From the NCBI RefSeq assembly GCF_900188095.1, contig NZ_FZOT01000016.1, forward strand, positions 62,001 to 126,000: a DNA stretch of 64,000 nucleotides, written 5' to 3'. The notes beneath the pieces are model-generated. The model worked only from the letters and a program-made list of their open reading frames with translations, was not told the origin of the DNA and searched no databases. Of this stretch, positions 19,354 to 28,604 are shown piece by piece; position 1 is the stretch's first letter; each line of letters begins with the position of its first letter. A program made the position numbers and the translations under genes. This stretch comes from Noviherbaspirillum humi (GTDB taxonomy: Bacteria; Pseudomonadota; Gammaproteobacteria; Burkholderiales; Burkholderiaceae_D).

Positions 19354-21189
19354 CTAGTAAAGGTATACAGCGCCGCTATGCGTGGCATTGTTATTGTTTT
19401 GGGCGCCGCCGATGCCGGTGGCATCGCTATTTTCAGTGTAAGCCCCCACCGCCAATGTTTTCCCGTCGCCCGAAAGCGCTACTGATTGACCAAAATAATT
19501 CGACGGGCCCGGATTGGTCGCCTTCACATAGGCCTGCTGTGTCCAGATGGCGCCATCTCGGACAAAGACATACACAGCGCCACTCGAAGTCAACGAATTG
19601 TCGTCCTGAGCGCCGTTCAATGCACTCGCTGAACTGCCTTCCCGATCGGCACTCACGGCCAATGTATTGCCATCGGCTGACAAGGAAATGGCATAACCAA
19701 AATCCCATTGGGTTCGCGTGTTGGAGGGCTTGATATACGCTTGCTGGCTCCAGATACTGCCGGTTCGAATGAAAACATACACCGCGCCGCTATCACTAGC
19801 ACTATTATCGAACTCATCACCGTTGATCCCGGTGGCAGCGCTATCCTCCTGTCTTGCAGACACTGCCAATGTGGCCCCGTCATCAGAAAGGGCGAGGGAA
19901 TATCCGAATTTATCCATCGTTTCTGTATTTGAAGCCTTTATGTAAGATTGTTGACTCCAGGTGCTGCCAGTTCGGGTGAAGATATAGACCGCGCCGCTGC
20001 TGCTTTCACCGTTGCTGGTTTGATCACTGTTGACTCCTGTGGCGCTGCTGTCTTCCCCGGTCGCGCCTACCGCCATGATGTTTCCATCGGCCGAAAGCGC
20101 GACGGACGATCCGAATCCATCATTTGCTTCACCGTTGGAAGCCTTGATGTAAGCATGTTGACTCCAAGTGCCGCCAGTTCGGGTAAAAACGTACACGGCA
20201 CCACTACCGCTTGCACTGTTATTGCTTTGATCACCATTGATCCCATTCGTGCCACCATCTTCCCGACTTGCGCCAACTGCCATGGTGCTTCCATCGGCCG
20301 AAAGCGCGACGGACGATCCGAATCCATCGTTCGCTTCGCTGTTGGAAGCCTTGATGTAGGCCTGCTGGCTCCAAGTGCCGCCAGTTCGGGTGAAAACATA
20401 CACCGCTCCGCTAACGGTGGCACTATTGCTGCTTTCGTCACCGTTTATTCCAGTGGCTGCACTGGCTTCAAAAAAGGCCCCAACGGCCAAAGTATTGCCA
20501 TCGGCAGACAAGGCAATGGGAAACCCGAATTGGTCGTAGGCGCCCGTGTTTGAAGCCTTAAGATAAGCTTGCTGGATCCAGGAACCGTTTGTTTTGGTAA
20601 ACACATAAACCGCGCCGCTATTAGGCGCAGCAGTATTGGTTTGGTCCCCATTGATACCAGTAGCAGCACTGCTCTCATCGATTGCCCCGACCGCTAGCGT
20701 CGTGCCGTCAGCTGACAACGCCACGGAATAACCGAACATCGCATGTGCTCTTGAGTTGGATGCCTTGAAGTAGCCTACGCCTTCCGCAAGTGAACCGCCC
20801 AGGGCAAGCACGGCTGAATCGGTGCATCCGCCCGAATTGCATGCTTGCACCTTGTATTTCGCATTGATACGCTGGTATAGCGCGATCGAATGGCTTACGC
20901 TTGTTTCAGCAATAGCCCCGCCCACCGGCATAAACTGAGACGTACCGTCCGGGCTTTCAAGGAGTTGGTAACTCGTAGCGCCACTGACGGTCGGCCATGC
21001 AAGATGCACTTCTTTGAGGCCCAGTGTTAAGGTAGGCACCGGCGCCGCTGCAGGAGGAGAAGCACTTTCAACGGAGTTTGAGCTCCCTCCTCCGCCACCG
21101 CCGCAAGCGGTCAGCACCGCCATCGTGAGTGCACACAGCCAGAAGCGTACTCGCCCGTACCATATATTTTGACTGCTCAACCTGATCAT
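19354..21189 (-). CDS. Seven-bladed FG-GAP-type beta-propeller lipoprotein
   Basis: A 611-residue exported protein. The signal FWLCALTMAVLTAC ends in a lipobox followed by a Gly6 run. A fibronectin-III-like domain comes next (LKEVHLAWPTVSGATSYQLLE). Seven repeats of about 62 residues follow, each with FGxSVALSADGxTLAVGA, a GINGDQ-like loop and SGAVYVFTRTGGTWSQQAY, consistent with one seven-bladed propeller. ATG 21189 has AAGGAGTTAAAG upstream. It is a close paralogue of the protein at 23643. It is probably anchored in the outer membrane; partner and function are unknown. Confidence 0.88.
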   Translation of the reverse strand: MIRLSSQNIWYGRVRFWLCALTMAVLTACGGGGGGSSNSVESASPPAAAPVPTLTLGLKEVHLAWPTVSGATSYQLLESPDGTSQFMPVGGAIAETSVSHSIALYQRINAKYKVQACNSGGCTDSAVLALGGSLAEGVGYFKASNSRAHAMFGYSVALSADGTTLAVGAIDESSAATGINGDQTNTAAPNSGAVYVFTKTNGSWIQQAYLKASNTGAYDQFGFPIALSADGNTLAVGAFFEASAATGINGDESSNSATVSGAVYVFTRTGGTWSQQAYIKASNSEANDGFGSSVALSADGSTMAVGASREDGGTNGINGDQSNNSASGSGAVYVFTRTGGTWSQHAYIKASNGEANDGFGSSVALSADGNIMAVGATGEDSSATGVNSDQTSNGESSSGAVYIFTRTGSTWSQQSYIKASNTETMDKFGYSLALSDDGATLAVSARQEDSAATGINGDEFDNSASDSGAVYVFIRTGSIWSQQAYIKPSNTRTQWDFGYAISLSADGNTLAVSADREGSSASALNGAQDDNSLTSSGAVYVFVRDGAIWTQQAYVKATNPGPSNYFGQSVALSGDGKTLAVGAYTENSDATGIGGAQNNNNATHSGAVYLY

Positions 21190-21269
21190 CTTTAACTCCT
21201 TATGCCAGAAGAATTTCGGCGAGCCGAAACACGCTCGGCTGAGGGCCAGATTTACGAGGATATAGATAG

Positions 21270-21304
21270 GCGCCAACTCTTAACATATGGCCAAGGTCAT
21301 GCAG
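21270..21304 (-). promoter_or_regulatory. Upstream element shared with the paralogous propeller gene
   Basis: On the minus strand this reads CATGACCTTGGCCATATGTT AAGAG and is about three-quarters identical to a segment at 25557-25590 that lies at a similar distance before the other propeller gene. It may be the promoter or a regulator site. Sequence between the element and the gene is not conserved. Confidence 0.45.
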
Positions 21305-21597
21305 GCAGAGTGTCTTTGAAAAAGTATCTGGATTTCACTACCGGAGATTACCGACGCATCCAGGTGGAGTCGCTAAAGGCTTCGCATTAAATCGTGCGGT
21401 AGATTCGCGCGACGTCGAAACAGGTTCCGCCCCCGCTCCAACCTGTAACATCGCAAGCAAATGATATTTGCGCGGCGAGACACCAAGCGGTAAAGGCATC
21501 CAGTCGGCCACCCAACGCGTTTCAAATGAAGCGAAACCGTCGATTGGGTTACCGAAGCAATTCAAATGAACTTCGCTCTCGGCGCTTCTTACGATTC

Positions 21598-21915
21598 CTA
21601 CTGCGCCTCAAAACCAGGCGTTCCAACGCATTCTCCCTTGGTGACGTTTTTCACCCGAATGCCCGACCGCCATTGCGCCTGGTATGTGCCAGGGATTTTG
21701 CAGGGCCGCAGCAAGACAAAGTTCCCGTCACGGCCAACGACTCGCGCAGCCGCGCTGCCAAAAGCTATTTCGACCAAACCGATGCCCGCTATATCGGTGC
21801 GGTATTTGTATATAGGCTCTTCAGCCGGATTTTGCAGCCAAAAGCGCTCACCATCCCAAAATCGGCATGTATCATGGCTTGTCAGCTTCCCTCTTCGTTC
21901 TTTTCCGGGCCGCAA
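21598..21915 (-). CDS. Possible small protein, about 100 aa
   Basis: The frame reads TCRFWDGERFWLQNPAEEP, continues YKYRTDIAGIGLVEIAFGSA and ends GTPGFEAQ. It overlaps the end of the upstream secreted-protein gene by 34 bases, so any translation would be coupled. Only a TTG (21915) is available as an early start. The sequence looks protein-like, with four Cys and no low-complexity bias, but no family is known. The 400 bases between it and the propeller gene hold nothing I can support. Confidence 0.4.
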   Translation of the reverse strand: MRPGKERRGKLTSHDTCRFWDGERFWLQNPAEEPIYKYRTDIAGIGLVEIAFGSAAARVVGRDGNFVLLRPCKIPGTYQAQWRSGIRVKNVTKGECVGTPGFEAQ

Positions 21916-22481
21916 ACGAGCTGGCCGCTCAGGGAAGTGAATCCAAAGCCAGGGACGGAATTGCCGCTTTCGCTCACATGCAGTGAAAACTCGGTAAGCG
22001 TCGCGCGAATCCTTATCGGGTCTTGAACCGTCGGCACACGTCGATAACTTGTCGCACTCAATGTCCCATCAAGCTGCAGGCGCAACCTCTCCCGGTCGGA
22101 AGCTGTACAGCGCTCAAATCTTCCAATCAGTACATCGGCACCCTGACTCTCGTTCATCGTGACGATACCCCGTCCTCCGGTGGCGCAATCTCCTTCCACG
22201 CCTTGTTGGAGTCCCAGTAAGTTTGAATTTACGAACAGAAATACCCCGAACAGTTTGCCCGGCATGACGGGTTTTTTGCTCGCTGATACGACATCACCGA
22301 AAAGCCAATCAATTTTCTGCAGATCAGGCTCGAGACGCCCAGTCAATTCGGTGCCGAGCCACTGATCGAGATCAGTTTCTTTTGCTGCTAGCGTACCGAA
22401 AGGGAAAACGAAAGCAAGTGACAAGATGAAATGAGACACGCGCAGGTAGCGTCTTCGTTTTCGTATGCTATTGAGCTTCAT
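21882..22481 (-). CDS. Secreted hypothetical protein
   Basis: About 199 residues. The N-terminus MKLNSIRKRRRYLRVSHFIL SLAFVFPFGTLAA is a Sec signal with an Arg-rich n-region. The mature part contains GVEGDCATGGRGIVTMNE and ADVLIGRFERCTASDRERLR, then a beta-rich end. In-frame starts at 22505 (ATG) and 22508 (TTG) are possible; 22481 is chosen because it gives the best signal peptide. It lies third in a minus-strand row with the TPR and metalloprotease-like genes, between the two propeller genes. Confidence 0.6.
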   Translation of the reverse strand: MKLNSIRKRRRYLRVSHFILSLAFVFPFGTLAAKETDLDQWLGTELTGRLEPDLQKIDWLFGDVVSASKKPVMPGKLFGVFLFVNSNLLGLQQGVEGDCATGGRGIVTMNESQGADVLIGRFERCTASDRERLRLQLDGTLSATSYRRVPTVQDPIRIRATLTEFSLHVSESGNSVPGFGFTSLSGQLVCGPEKNEEGS

Positions 22482-22589
22482 CTGGATGATTTTCTCAACA
22501 TTCATCAAGCCGAATTAAGATCAAGGCATTCCATACCCCTGACACAAACGATCTGCTATGGAGAAGAGAAACGCTCTGATGAAAATTCC

Positions 22590-23126
22590 TTAGGTAAGCA
22601 TCGCGACAAGTATTTCCGGAACCAGAACGCATACGCCAATGCCGTAGATTGCGTCGAGCCAGATCACCGAACCGGCAGCGAGCAAATAGATAAGGCCGAC
22701 AATCGGGGCAACGATCATCTTTGCCAGAAACGACGCCCTTTTCCCTGACACTGACTGCCACATGGACTTCGCGTCGCTCTTGCTCGGGATGGCATGCATG
22801 GCGATCGAAACACCGAACCACATGAGAGCGATGTCAAGCACCGATGCCGCGCCATTGAATTCGACGATGCGCAGCGCCGAAGGGAAGGAGAGGAACGCGC
22901 CAAGGAGAGAGTTGATGAAAAACGGCCCGGCGCCGATCAGGACATGGTGGGGCCACTTCTTCGGCTCCCCATGAACGACGAAGCCGGCGGGATCGCCGAA
23001 CTGGAAATAGCACACCTCAAAGACGGGGACTTTGAAAAGGCGGCAGAACAGCTGATGAGCGAGCTCGTGGACAACGACACCTGGAAACGTCGCTGCTGCG
23101 ATGACTTTGCCTGGGATGAAGAGCAT
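22590..23126 (-). CDS. Membrane protein with HExxH metalloprotease motif
   Basis: A 178-residue integral membrane protein. The sequence VVVHELAHQLFCRLFKVPVF places a zinc-type HELAH motif in the first hydrophobic segment. GDPAGFVVHGEPKKWPHH follows, then hydrophobic segments (FINSLLGAFLSF, VLDIALMWFGVSIAMHAI, MIVAPIVGLIYLLAAGSVIWL, IGVCVLVPEILVAML). This arrangement is that of small intramembrane-type metalloproteases (M50/DUF3267-like). Activity is not proven, since the third ligand is unclear. It starts 11 bases after the TPR gene stop, so the two are in one operon. Confidence 0.75.
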   Translation of the reverse strand: MLFIPGKVIAAATFPGVVVHELAHQLFCRLFKVPVFEVCYFQFGDPAGFVVHGEPKKWPHHVLIGAGPFFINSLLGAFLSFPSALRIVEFNGAASVLDIALMWFGVSIAMHAIPSKSDAKSMWQSVSGKRASFLAKMIVAPIVGLIYLLAAGSVIWLDAIYGIGVCVLVPEILVAMLT

Positions 23127-23137
23127 GATCGCTCCCG

Positions 23138-23569
23138 CTATTTGGTTTTATGGCTGAGCTTGGACTCGATATCGACAATCGCCTCTTCAATTTCCCTGAT
23201 GTCCCGCTTCCGCATCTTTACGCCGTCAAGCTCGTTGAATGCATCCAATGCTTCGGCATACCTGCCTGTCCGATAGTAGGTGAAGCCGAGGCGCTTCACT
23301 AGGTCATGGTCATCGGGGAAGCGCGCATGAAGACCTTTGAATAGCGTCGCCGCCCGGTCATAATCCTCGCCATGGAACGCCTTGACCGCCCGGTTTTTCT
23401 CTACGGCATCCGCTAAGGATGTTTTAAAACTGGGCATCTGAATCGCGAACAACACAAAACCGCCGCCGACGAGTGCCTTCACCCAGCCTGGCACATTGGT
23501 CACCTCTTCGAGAGGACCGGAAGCGAATTCGGTTATCTCAGGTTGAATTAGGACTTCATCTTCCTGCAT
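23138..23569 (-). CDS. Membrane-anchored TPR-repeat protein
   Basis: A 143-residue protein with a short acidic N-terminus and one hydrophobic segment (WVKALVGGGFVLFAIQM, residues 29-45). Two TPR-like helix pairs follow (AVKAFHGEDYDRAATLFKGL and GFTYYRTGRYAEALDAFNEL). TPR modules bind protein partners, so it may pair with the downstream HELAH membrane protein. It lies just downstream of the second propeller gene in the transcription order? In fact the propeller gene is upstream, with a 73-base gap. Confidence 0.75.
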   Translation of the reverse strand: MQEDEVLIQPEITEFASGPLEEVTNVPGWVKALVGGGFVLFAIQMPSFKTSLADAVEKNRAVKAFHGEDYDRAATLFKGLHARFPDDHDLVKRLGFTYYRTGRYAEALDAFNELDGVKMRKRDIREIEEAIVDIESKLSHKTK

Positions 23570-23642
23570 AGCGTTTTCTTCGGTTCATGGCATAGTAGTT
23601 TAAATGTTGATATCAGCCGCACTTCAACGACAAAGCACTAAA

Positions 23643-25484
23643 TCAGTACAGATACACTGCACCTTTTTGCGAATTGGATTGGTCATCGTTCTGGTCGCCG
23701 CCGATGCCAGTCGAATAACTATCTTCACCCACAGCACCCACCGCCAGTGTCTTGCCATCTCCTGACATTGCCACGGAAGAGCCGAACGCGTCAGATGCTT
23801 GGGTATTGGTGGCTTTTACATACGCCTGCTGAGTCCAGTTGACGCCGCTACGGGTAAAGACGTATGCAGCGCCGCTTGCGCTTGCTGCGTTGCTTGATTG
23901 TTCCCCGTTGAGTGTTGTAGCCGAGCTATCCTCGCCATAAGCGCTGACGGCCAAAGTGTTTCCGTCAGAAGAAAGCGAGATGGACGCACCAAATTCGTCG
24001 CCTGCTCCTGTGTTAGAGGCTTTGATGTAAGCCTGCTGGCTCCAGACGCCGCCACTGCGAGTGAAGACGTACACCGCACCACTGTAGGTCGAAGTGTTGT
24101 TGGAGGAGTCGCCATTGATGCCGGTGGCCGAGCTGTTTTCCAGACTGGCGCCAACCGCCAAGGTGCTGCCGTCAGCGGAGAGCGCCACAGAGTCGCCAAA
24201 GCGGGCATCGGCGCTCGTATTCGATGCTTTCAAATAGGCTTGCTGACTCCAGGCACTGCCGGCTCGAACAAAAACATAAACTGCGCCGCTGTCGGAAGCA
24301 CCATTGTTGGCCTGGTCTCCATTGATACCGGTTGAAGAGCTATCTTCCCCGTTGGCGCCAACAGCCAAGGTACTGCCATCCGATGAAAGTGCGACTGAAT
24401 AGCCAAAGCTATCACTCGCCTGGGTGTTGGACGCCTTGATATAGGCTTGCTGGCTCCAAGCGCTACCAGAACGAACGAAGACATAGACGGCGCCGCTGAA
24501 TGTGGCGCCGGAATTGTTTTGATTACCATTGACGCCGGTGGCCAGACTGGATTCTCTTGGAGCGCCGACAGCGAGGATATCTCCATCGGACGACAAAGCT
24601 ACTGAATTGCCGAAGAGTTGGTCCGCACCCATTGGAGTGTTCGAAGCCTTTACATACGCCTGTTGGATCCAATTTCCATTCTGACGACTGAAAACATAGA
24701 CCGCACCACTATCAGAAGCACTGTTATCTGCCTGGTTACCATTGATGCCTGTGGCCACGCTATCTTCTTTATTTGCGCCAACTGCGAGCGTGTTGCCGTC
24801 GGCAGACAACGCAATAGCGCTACCAAACGCATCGGAATCCCCTGGATTGCTAGCTTTGATGAAAGCCTGCTGGCTCCATGTTCCATTATTTTTCAAAAAT
24901 ACATACACGGCACCGCTGCTAGAAACTGTCGTCGACCCCGTTGGGTCGCCATTTATACCGATCGCCGAACTGAATTCGCTAGATGCACCTACAGCTAGGG
25001 TCGTGCCATCAGCCGATAGAGCGGCTGACTCTCCAAACCTACCTACTTTGCTGTTGGAACCCTTGAAATAGCCAATCGCTTCGGCCAAAGAGCTGGTCAG
25101 CCCTTTTACTGCCGACTCGGTGCAACCGCCTGCATTGCATGCCTGGACCTTGTAGCTCGCATTCACGCGCTGGTACAGCGCGATCGAATGCTTCACGCTG
25201 GTGTCGGTGAATGCCTCTCCCACCGGCACGAATGGCGATGTGCCGTCCGGGCTTTCCAGCAGCTGATAGCTCGTGGCTCCGCTTACTGCAGGCCAGGATA
25301 GGCGCACTTCCTTCATGCCCAAGGTCAAGGTGGGCGACGGAGCAGCTGGCGGAGGTTCACTGGCAGCGCTGCTCGCACTTCCTCCACCGCCGCCTCCACA
25401 AGCGGTGAGCCACATGAAGAACACCAAGCACACGCCAATGCGTGCCTGCCTGAACCAGTCACCTGCAGCACCCAATGCTTCCAT
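23643..25484 (-). CDS. Seven-bladed FG-GAP-type beta-propeller lipoprotein, paralogue
   Basis: A 613-residue paralogue of the protein at 19354 with the same order. The signal ARIGVCLVFFMWLTAC carries a lipobox and Gly6 follows. A fibronectin-III-like domain (MKEVRLSWPAVSGATSYQLL) is followed by seven propeller repeats with FGxSVALSSDGxTLAVGA and SGAVYVFVRSGSAWSQQAY. Blade six carries LNGEQ and blade seven GIGGDQ, as in the paralogue, so the pair arose by whole-gene duplication. AGGGAGTAAGGCG precedes ATG 25484. The function is unknown; it is likely surface or outer-membrane located. Confidence 0.88.
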   Translation of the reverse strand: MEALGAAGDWFRQARIGVCLVFFMWLTACGGGGGGSASSAASEPPPAAPSPTLTLGMKEVRLSWPAVSGATSYQLLESPDGTSPFVPVGEAFTDTSVKHSIALYQRVNASYKVQACNAGGCTESAVKGLTSSLAEAIGYFKGSNSKVGRFGESAALSADGTTLAVGASSEFSSAIGINGDPTGSTTVSSSGAVYVFLKNNGTWSQQAFIKASNPGDSDAFGSAIALSADGNTLAVGANKEDSVATGINGNQADNSASDSGAVYVFSRQNGNWIQQAYVKASNTPMGADQLFGNSVALSSDGDILAVGAPRESSLATGVNGNQNNSGATFSGAVYVFVRSGSAWSQQAYIKASNTQASDSFGYSVALSSDGSTLAVGANGEDSSSTGINGDQANNGASDSGAVYVFVRAGSAWSQQAYLKASNTSADARFGDSVALSADGSTLAVGASLENSSATGINGDSSNNTSTYSGAVYVFTRSGGVWSQQAYIKASNTGAGDEFGASISLSSDGNTLAVSAYGEDSSATTLNGEQSSNAASASGAAYVFTRSGVNWTQQAYVKATNTQASDAFGSSVAMSGDGKTLAVGAVGEDSYSTGIGGDQNDDQSNSQKGAVYLY

Positions 25485-25556
25485 CGCCTTACTCCCTGTC
25501 CGGAAAGTCTCGCCACTATAAACACTCAAATATGTACCGTCCGACGTTACCCCCAT

Positions 25557-25590
25557 GCACCGGCTTTTGATACATGGCAAAAGTCATGAG
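25557..25590 (-). promoter_or_regulatory. Upstream element shared with the other propeller gene
   Basis: On the minus strand it reads CATGACTTTTGCCATGTATC AAAAG. It aligns with 21270-21304 without gaps over about 30 bases. It lies about 75-105 bases before the ATG of the gene at 25484. Confidence 0.45.
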
Positions 25591-25803
25591 GTAACGAATT
25601 GACTCATGCTGCCCCCGGAATCGGTTTCTCCACACAAGAATCTTGCGGGTTGGGCACGAGCCGCACCTGAGGTTGGATTGTTACCCTTTGATGGATGCTG
25701 CAGAGACCTGCAATCCCGCTAGAGAAGGAGTGAACGGCAAGCGGTAATCCTCTGGCCGAGAGTGGCGATGAGAAGTGGGATTTCTCGTTAAGGGAGGTGC
25801 TGC

Positions 25804-26064
25804 ATGAAGATAGCGAAGTTTTCCGGCAACCAGATCATGGACACGCTCAAGTGGGCAGAGAACGGCATGGCGGTGCCGGGGTTGTGCCGAAGTTGGGTAT
25901 TAGTTCAGCGACATTCTCTAAATGGCTCGAAATACGGCGGCATGGATGCCTCGCTCATGGCACGCATGAAGAAGTTGGAAGCGGAAAACGCGGGGCTCAA
26001 GAAGATGTATGCTGAAGAGCGGCTGAAGGCCGATATCCTGAAGGAAGTATTGGGAAAAAAGTAG
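25804..26064 (+). pseudogene. IS3-family transposase OrfA, degraded
   Basis: The frame starts MKIAKFSGNQIMDTLKWAEN and ends KLEAENAGLKKMYAEERLKA DILKEVLGKK, the typical OrfA helix-turn-helix plus leucine-zipper layout. Between about 25887 and 25933 the conserved text KLGISSATFSKW appears in a different frame, so two compensating indels garble the recognition helix. A GGGAGG ribosome site is still present. It is the front half of the IS3 remnant continued at 26088. Confidence 0.8.
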
Positions 26065-26087
26065 CTCAGGCATCTCAGCGGCGATAG

Positions 26088-26654
26088 ATGATCAGGGAAA
26101 CGGCATCAAAGACCGCCATATTCATCCGACTGGCGCGCGAGATTTTCAGCGTCAGTCAGACCTGCTACCACGATGCTGCAAAGCGAGATTCCGAGAATGA
26201 CCAGATTGCCAACTGGTTGCTGCGCCTGACAGACAACCATCACAGTTGGGGCTTTGGGTTGTGCTTTCTGTACCTGCGTAACGTCAAGGGCTTTGGCTGG
26301 AATCATAAGCGGGTGTATCGGATCTACCGATAATTGGAGCAAAACATGCGCATCAAGCCGAGCGCAATTCGATGTGACAACGGGCCGGAGAATGTCAGCG
26401 GATTACTGCAAGCCTGAGCGGCAAAGAAGTCAATTTGCGTGGAACACATCGAGTCGGGCAAGCCGCAGCAGAACGCCTATGTCGAGCGCTCCAACCGAAC
26501 CGTGCGCTACGAATGGCTATCGCAATACCTCTGGAAAGACTTGGAAGAAGTACAGCAGTACGCCACTCAATGGATGATCGATTACATTCATCACCGCCCT
26601 AATATGAACTTGGGTGGGATAACGCCAAAACAGCGGCTGGCCATGGCCGCGTAA
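26088..26654 (+). pseudogene. IS3-family transposase OrfB with internal deletion
   Basis: One frame carries NWLLRLTDNHHSWGFGLCFL YLRNVKGFGWNHKRVYRIYR, then a stop (26331), MRIKP fused directly to IRCDNGPE, another stop near 26416, and SGKPQQNAYVERSNRTVRYE ending with PNMNLGGITPKQRLAMAA. About 100 residues between RIKP and IRCDNGPE, including the first catalytic Asp (WSMDF), are missing. The second Asp and the Glu remain. It cannot encode an active enzyme. Confidence 0.85.
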
Positions 26655-26693
26655 CTCTACTTCTCAAACCCCTTAATTCTAGGTGGATTACCT

Positions 26694-26855
26694 TACCAAG
26701 TCGCATTCCAGCGCAAGATCTACCGGAGCATCGAGGAGTTGCAGTCCGACTTGAATGCATGACTAGTCTATTACAACAGCGAGCGCACGTATCAGGGCAA
26801 GATGTGCTGCGGGCACACGCCGATGCAAACCCTATTGGCCGGAAAGCAGGCGTGA
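26694..26855 (+). pseudogene. C-terminal fragment of a second transposase (IS481-like)
   Basis: A 53-codon stretch reads YQVAFQRKIYRSIEELQSDL NA, a stop, then LVYYNSERTYQGKMCCGHTP MQTLLAGKQA. This is the C-terminus of an integrase-core transposase of IS481-type elements (usual form YNxERTHQGKxCxGxTPMxT). It abuts the IS3 remnant, suggesting nested insertions followed by decay. Confidence 0.7.
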
Positions 26856-27008
26856 CACGATAAATTTACCGCATCGAATTGCTGAACTTGACCTGACAAT
26901 CGCCCTGTCAAACTGGGCAATTGTCAGGTCAGATCGCGTTTACTACACCTTAGATTTAGTCCAGCGCGATGAATAAGTAGCGTTCAGTTTTGATAGGTAG
27001 GGTTCGCT

Positions 27009-27431
27009 TCAAATAAGCTCTATTGGCTTACCAAGGAATTGACCCGGATTTTTCTCATAAAGATAAAGAAACAGCGGGATTGCGCTACGCTGCTTGAATT
27101 TTATGGTTGTTGGCAATCGTCCATTTCTATCAACGCAACCGTATGTATCCGCTGCTGGTTTTCTTGAATGCGGATCAACTGAGGGTGGGTATTGAAATAT
27201 CCAATAGAATTCACCTTTATAAACCGTCACATCAACGATTTTTCCACCGATCGCTTTTATGGCATTTTGAACGCGTTCCGGCGGGTTATTAGCTAAATCT
27301 GATCTCTGGTCATCAGTCAAAGCTATTTGCTTCGCTGTGGCTATTTCTCGAGATACGGGTATGTTGGGAGTTTGGCTTGCCGTTTCAAACAAGGTGTGAT
27401 GTTCAGTATTGACTGAATTTATATTACTCAT
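27009..27431 (-). CDS. Hypothetical protein, 140 aa, AT-rich gene
   Basis: Starts MSNINSVNTEHHTLFETASQ after AAGAGGTAATAAT. It is soluble, with no signal or helix bundle. The central part reads GKIVDVTVYKGEFYWIFQYP and the end YEKNPGQFLGKPIELI. Base composition is clearly AT-richer than the flanking chromosome, and it sits beside transposase relics, so horizontal acquisition is likely. The family is unknown. Confidence 0.6.
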   Translation of the reverse strand: MSNINSVNTEHHTLFETASQTPNIPVSREIATAKQIALTDDQRSDLANNPPERVQNAIKAIGGKIVDVTVYKGEFYWIFQYPPSVDPHSRKPAADTYGCVDRNGRLPTTIKFKQRSAIPLFLYLYEKNPGQFLGKPIELI

Positions 27432-28017
27432 TATTACCTCTTAATAATGGAAATGGTCCGTTGGTTCAAATTGAACCTATTGAAATTGCGGTCGCATCGA
27501 TGTGAAGCGTTCTCCTTTCGTTTGGAACCGATCTGAGAACCAATCTGGTATGCAGCAATTTATATGCCCATCTCTAATTGCCTTTACAGTTCTAGCGTTG
27601 TCGCACCGCCGAGATCGACATTTTTGTATATGAATTGATGTCCGCAATTGGCTTACGGCCATGGACCATTGCTAGACCTGCGTTTTAAAACTTACCGGCA
27701 AGTTTCCTAGTGATTGACCACTTCATTTCTTACCCCTTTTGGGTGACATCCATGATGTATTGGATGTCGGCCACTTTCACTTCCAGTAATGCAACGTAAT
27801 TCTGTGGTTTTTCTGCTAGAAGTCTCCTTAATTTCATTCGGGTAACTTCGATCTCCTACTATCGTGAACCAAATGTTTTTGCATCGCATCTGACATAATT
27901 CCCGTTTTTGCAACATGCTTTGCGTCGCGGGCAGAATCCAACAAGGTAACTCGCGACCAATTCGGGCAAGCAGGCACGCCGCGATCCAGCATTACACTCA
28001 ACACAGCAGGAGCCTCA
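27432..28017. other. AT-richer intergenic region, no gene supported
   Basis: About 590 bases with only short ORFs of poor quality. The composition matches the AT-rich gene before it, up to about 27,900. The last hundred bases should contain the promoter of the DUF2760-Hsp70 operon, but no convincing boxes were identified. Confidence 0.4.
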
Positions 28018-28604
28018 ATGAGCAATCACCAACCGACCCCGGCGAACCCGTCGAAGCCATCTTTCCTGCGCAGGATTTCCCTTGCGTTTGGCACCTTTTT
28101 CCGCACCTTCTCCGACAGCAATTTCGCTGCCCGCATCGATAACCTGCAGCAAGAGCCGGAGAGCCCGGTGCAGACTGCGGAGCCCGTCCCACCATCCCAG
28201 CCGGCTGCCCCACCGCCGCTGAAGGAAGCACCGGCAGACGCTGCGCTGCTGCTGCTCGCGCTGCTGCAGCGCGAGGCCCGCCTGATCGATTTCACCCAGG
28301 AAAACTTGGGACAGTACTCCGACGCCGAAATCGGCGCGGCCGCCCGCGTGGTGCATGAAGGCTGCCGCAAGGTATTGAGCGAGCACTTCACCGTCGCCCC
28401 GGTGCGCAGCGAGAACGAAGGCAGCCGGGTGACGCTGCAGGAAGGCTTCGACGCCGCTGCCGTGCGGCTGACCGGCAACGTCATCGGCAAGCCGCCCTTC
28501 TCCGGCAGCCTCACCCATCGCGGCTGGCGCGTGACCGAGGTGCGCCTGCCGAAGCTGGCCGAAAGCCACGACGCCACGGTGCTGGCGCCGGCGGAGGTGG
28601 AGCT

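Noticed and set aside
21338-21565. 75-codon minus-strand ORF after the secreted-protein genes
   Set aside because: No ribosome site, no recognisable motif, and the opposite strand is equally open.
19400-25100. Regularly repeated DNA that could suggest a CRISPR or satellite array
   Set aside because: The period is about 186 bases and in-frame, explained by the propeller repeats of the two lipoproteins.
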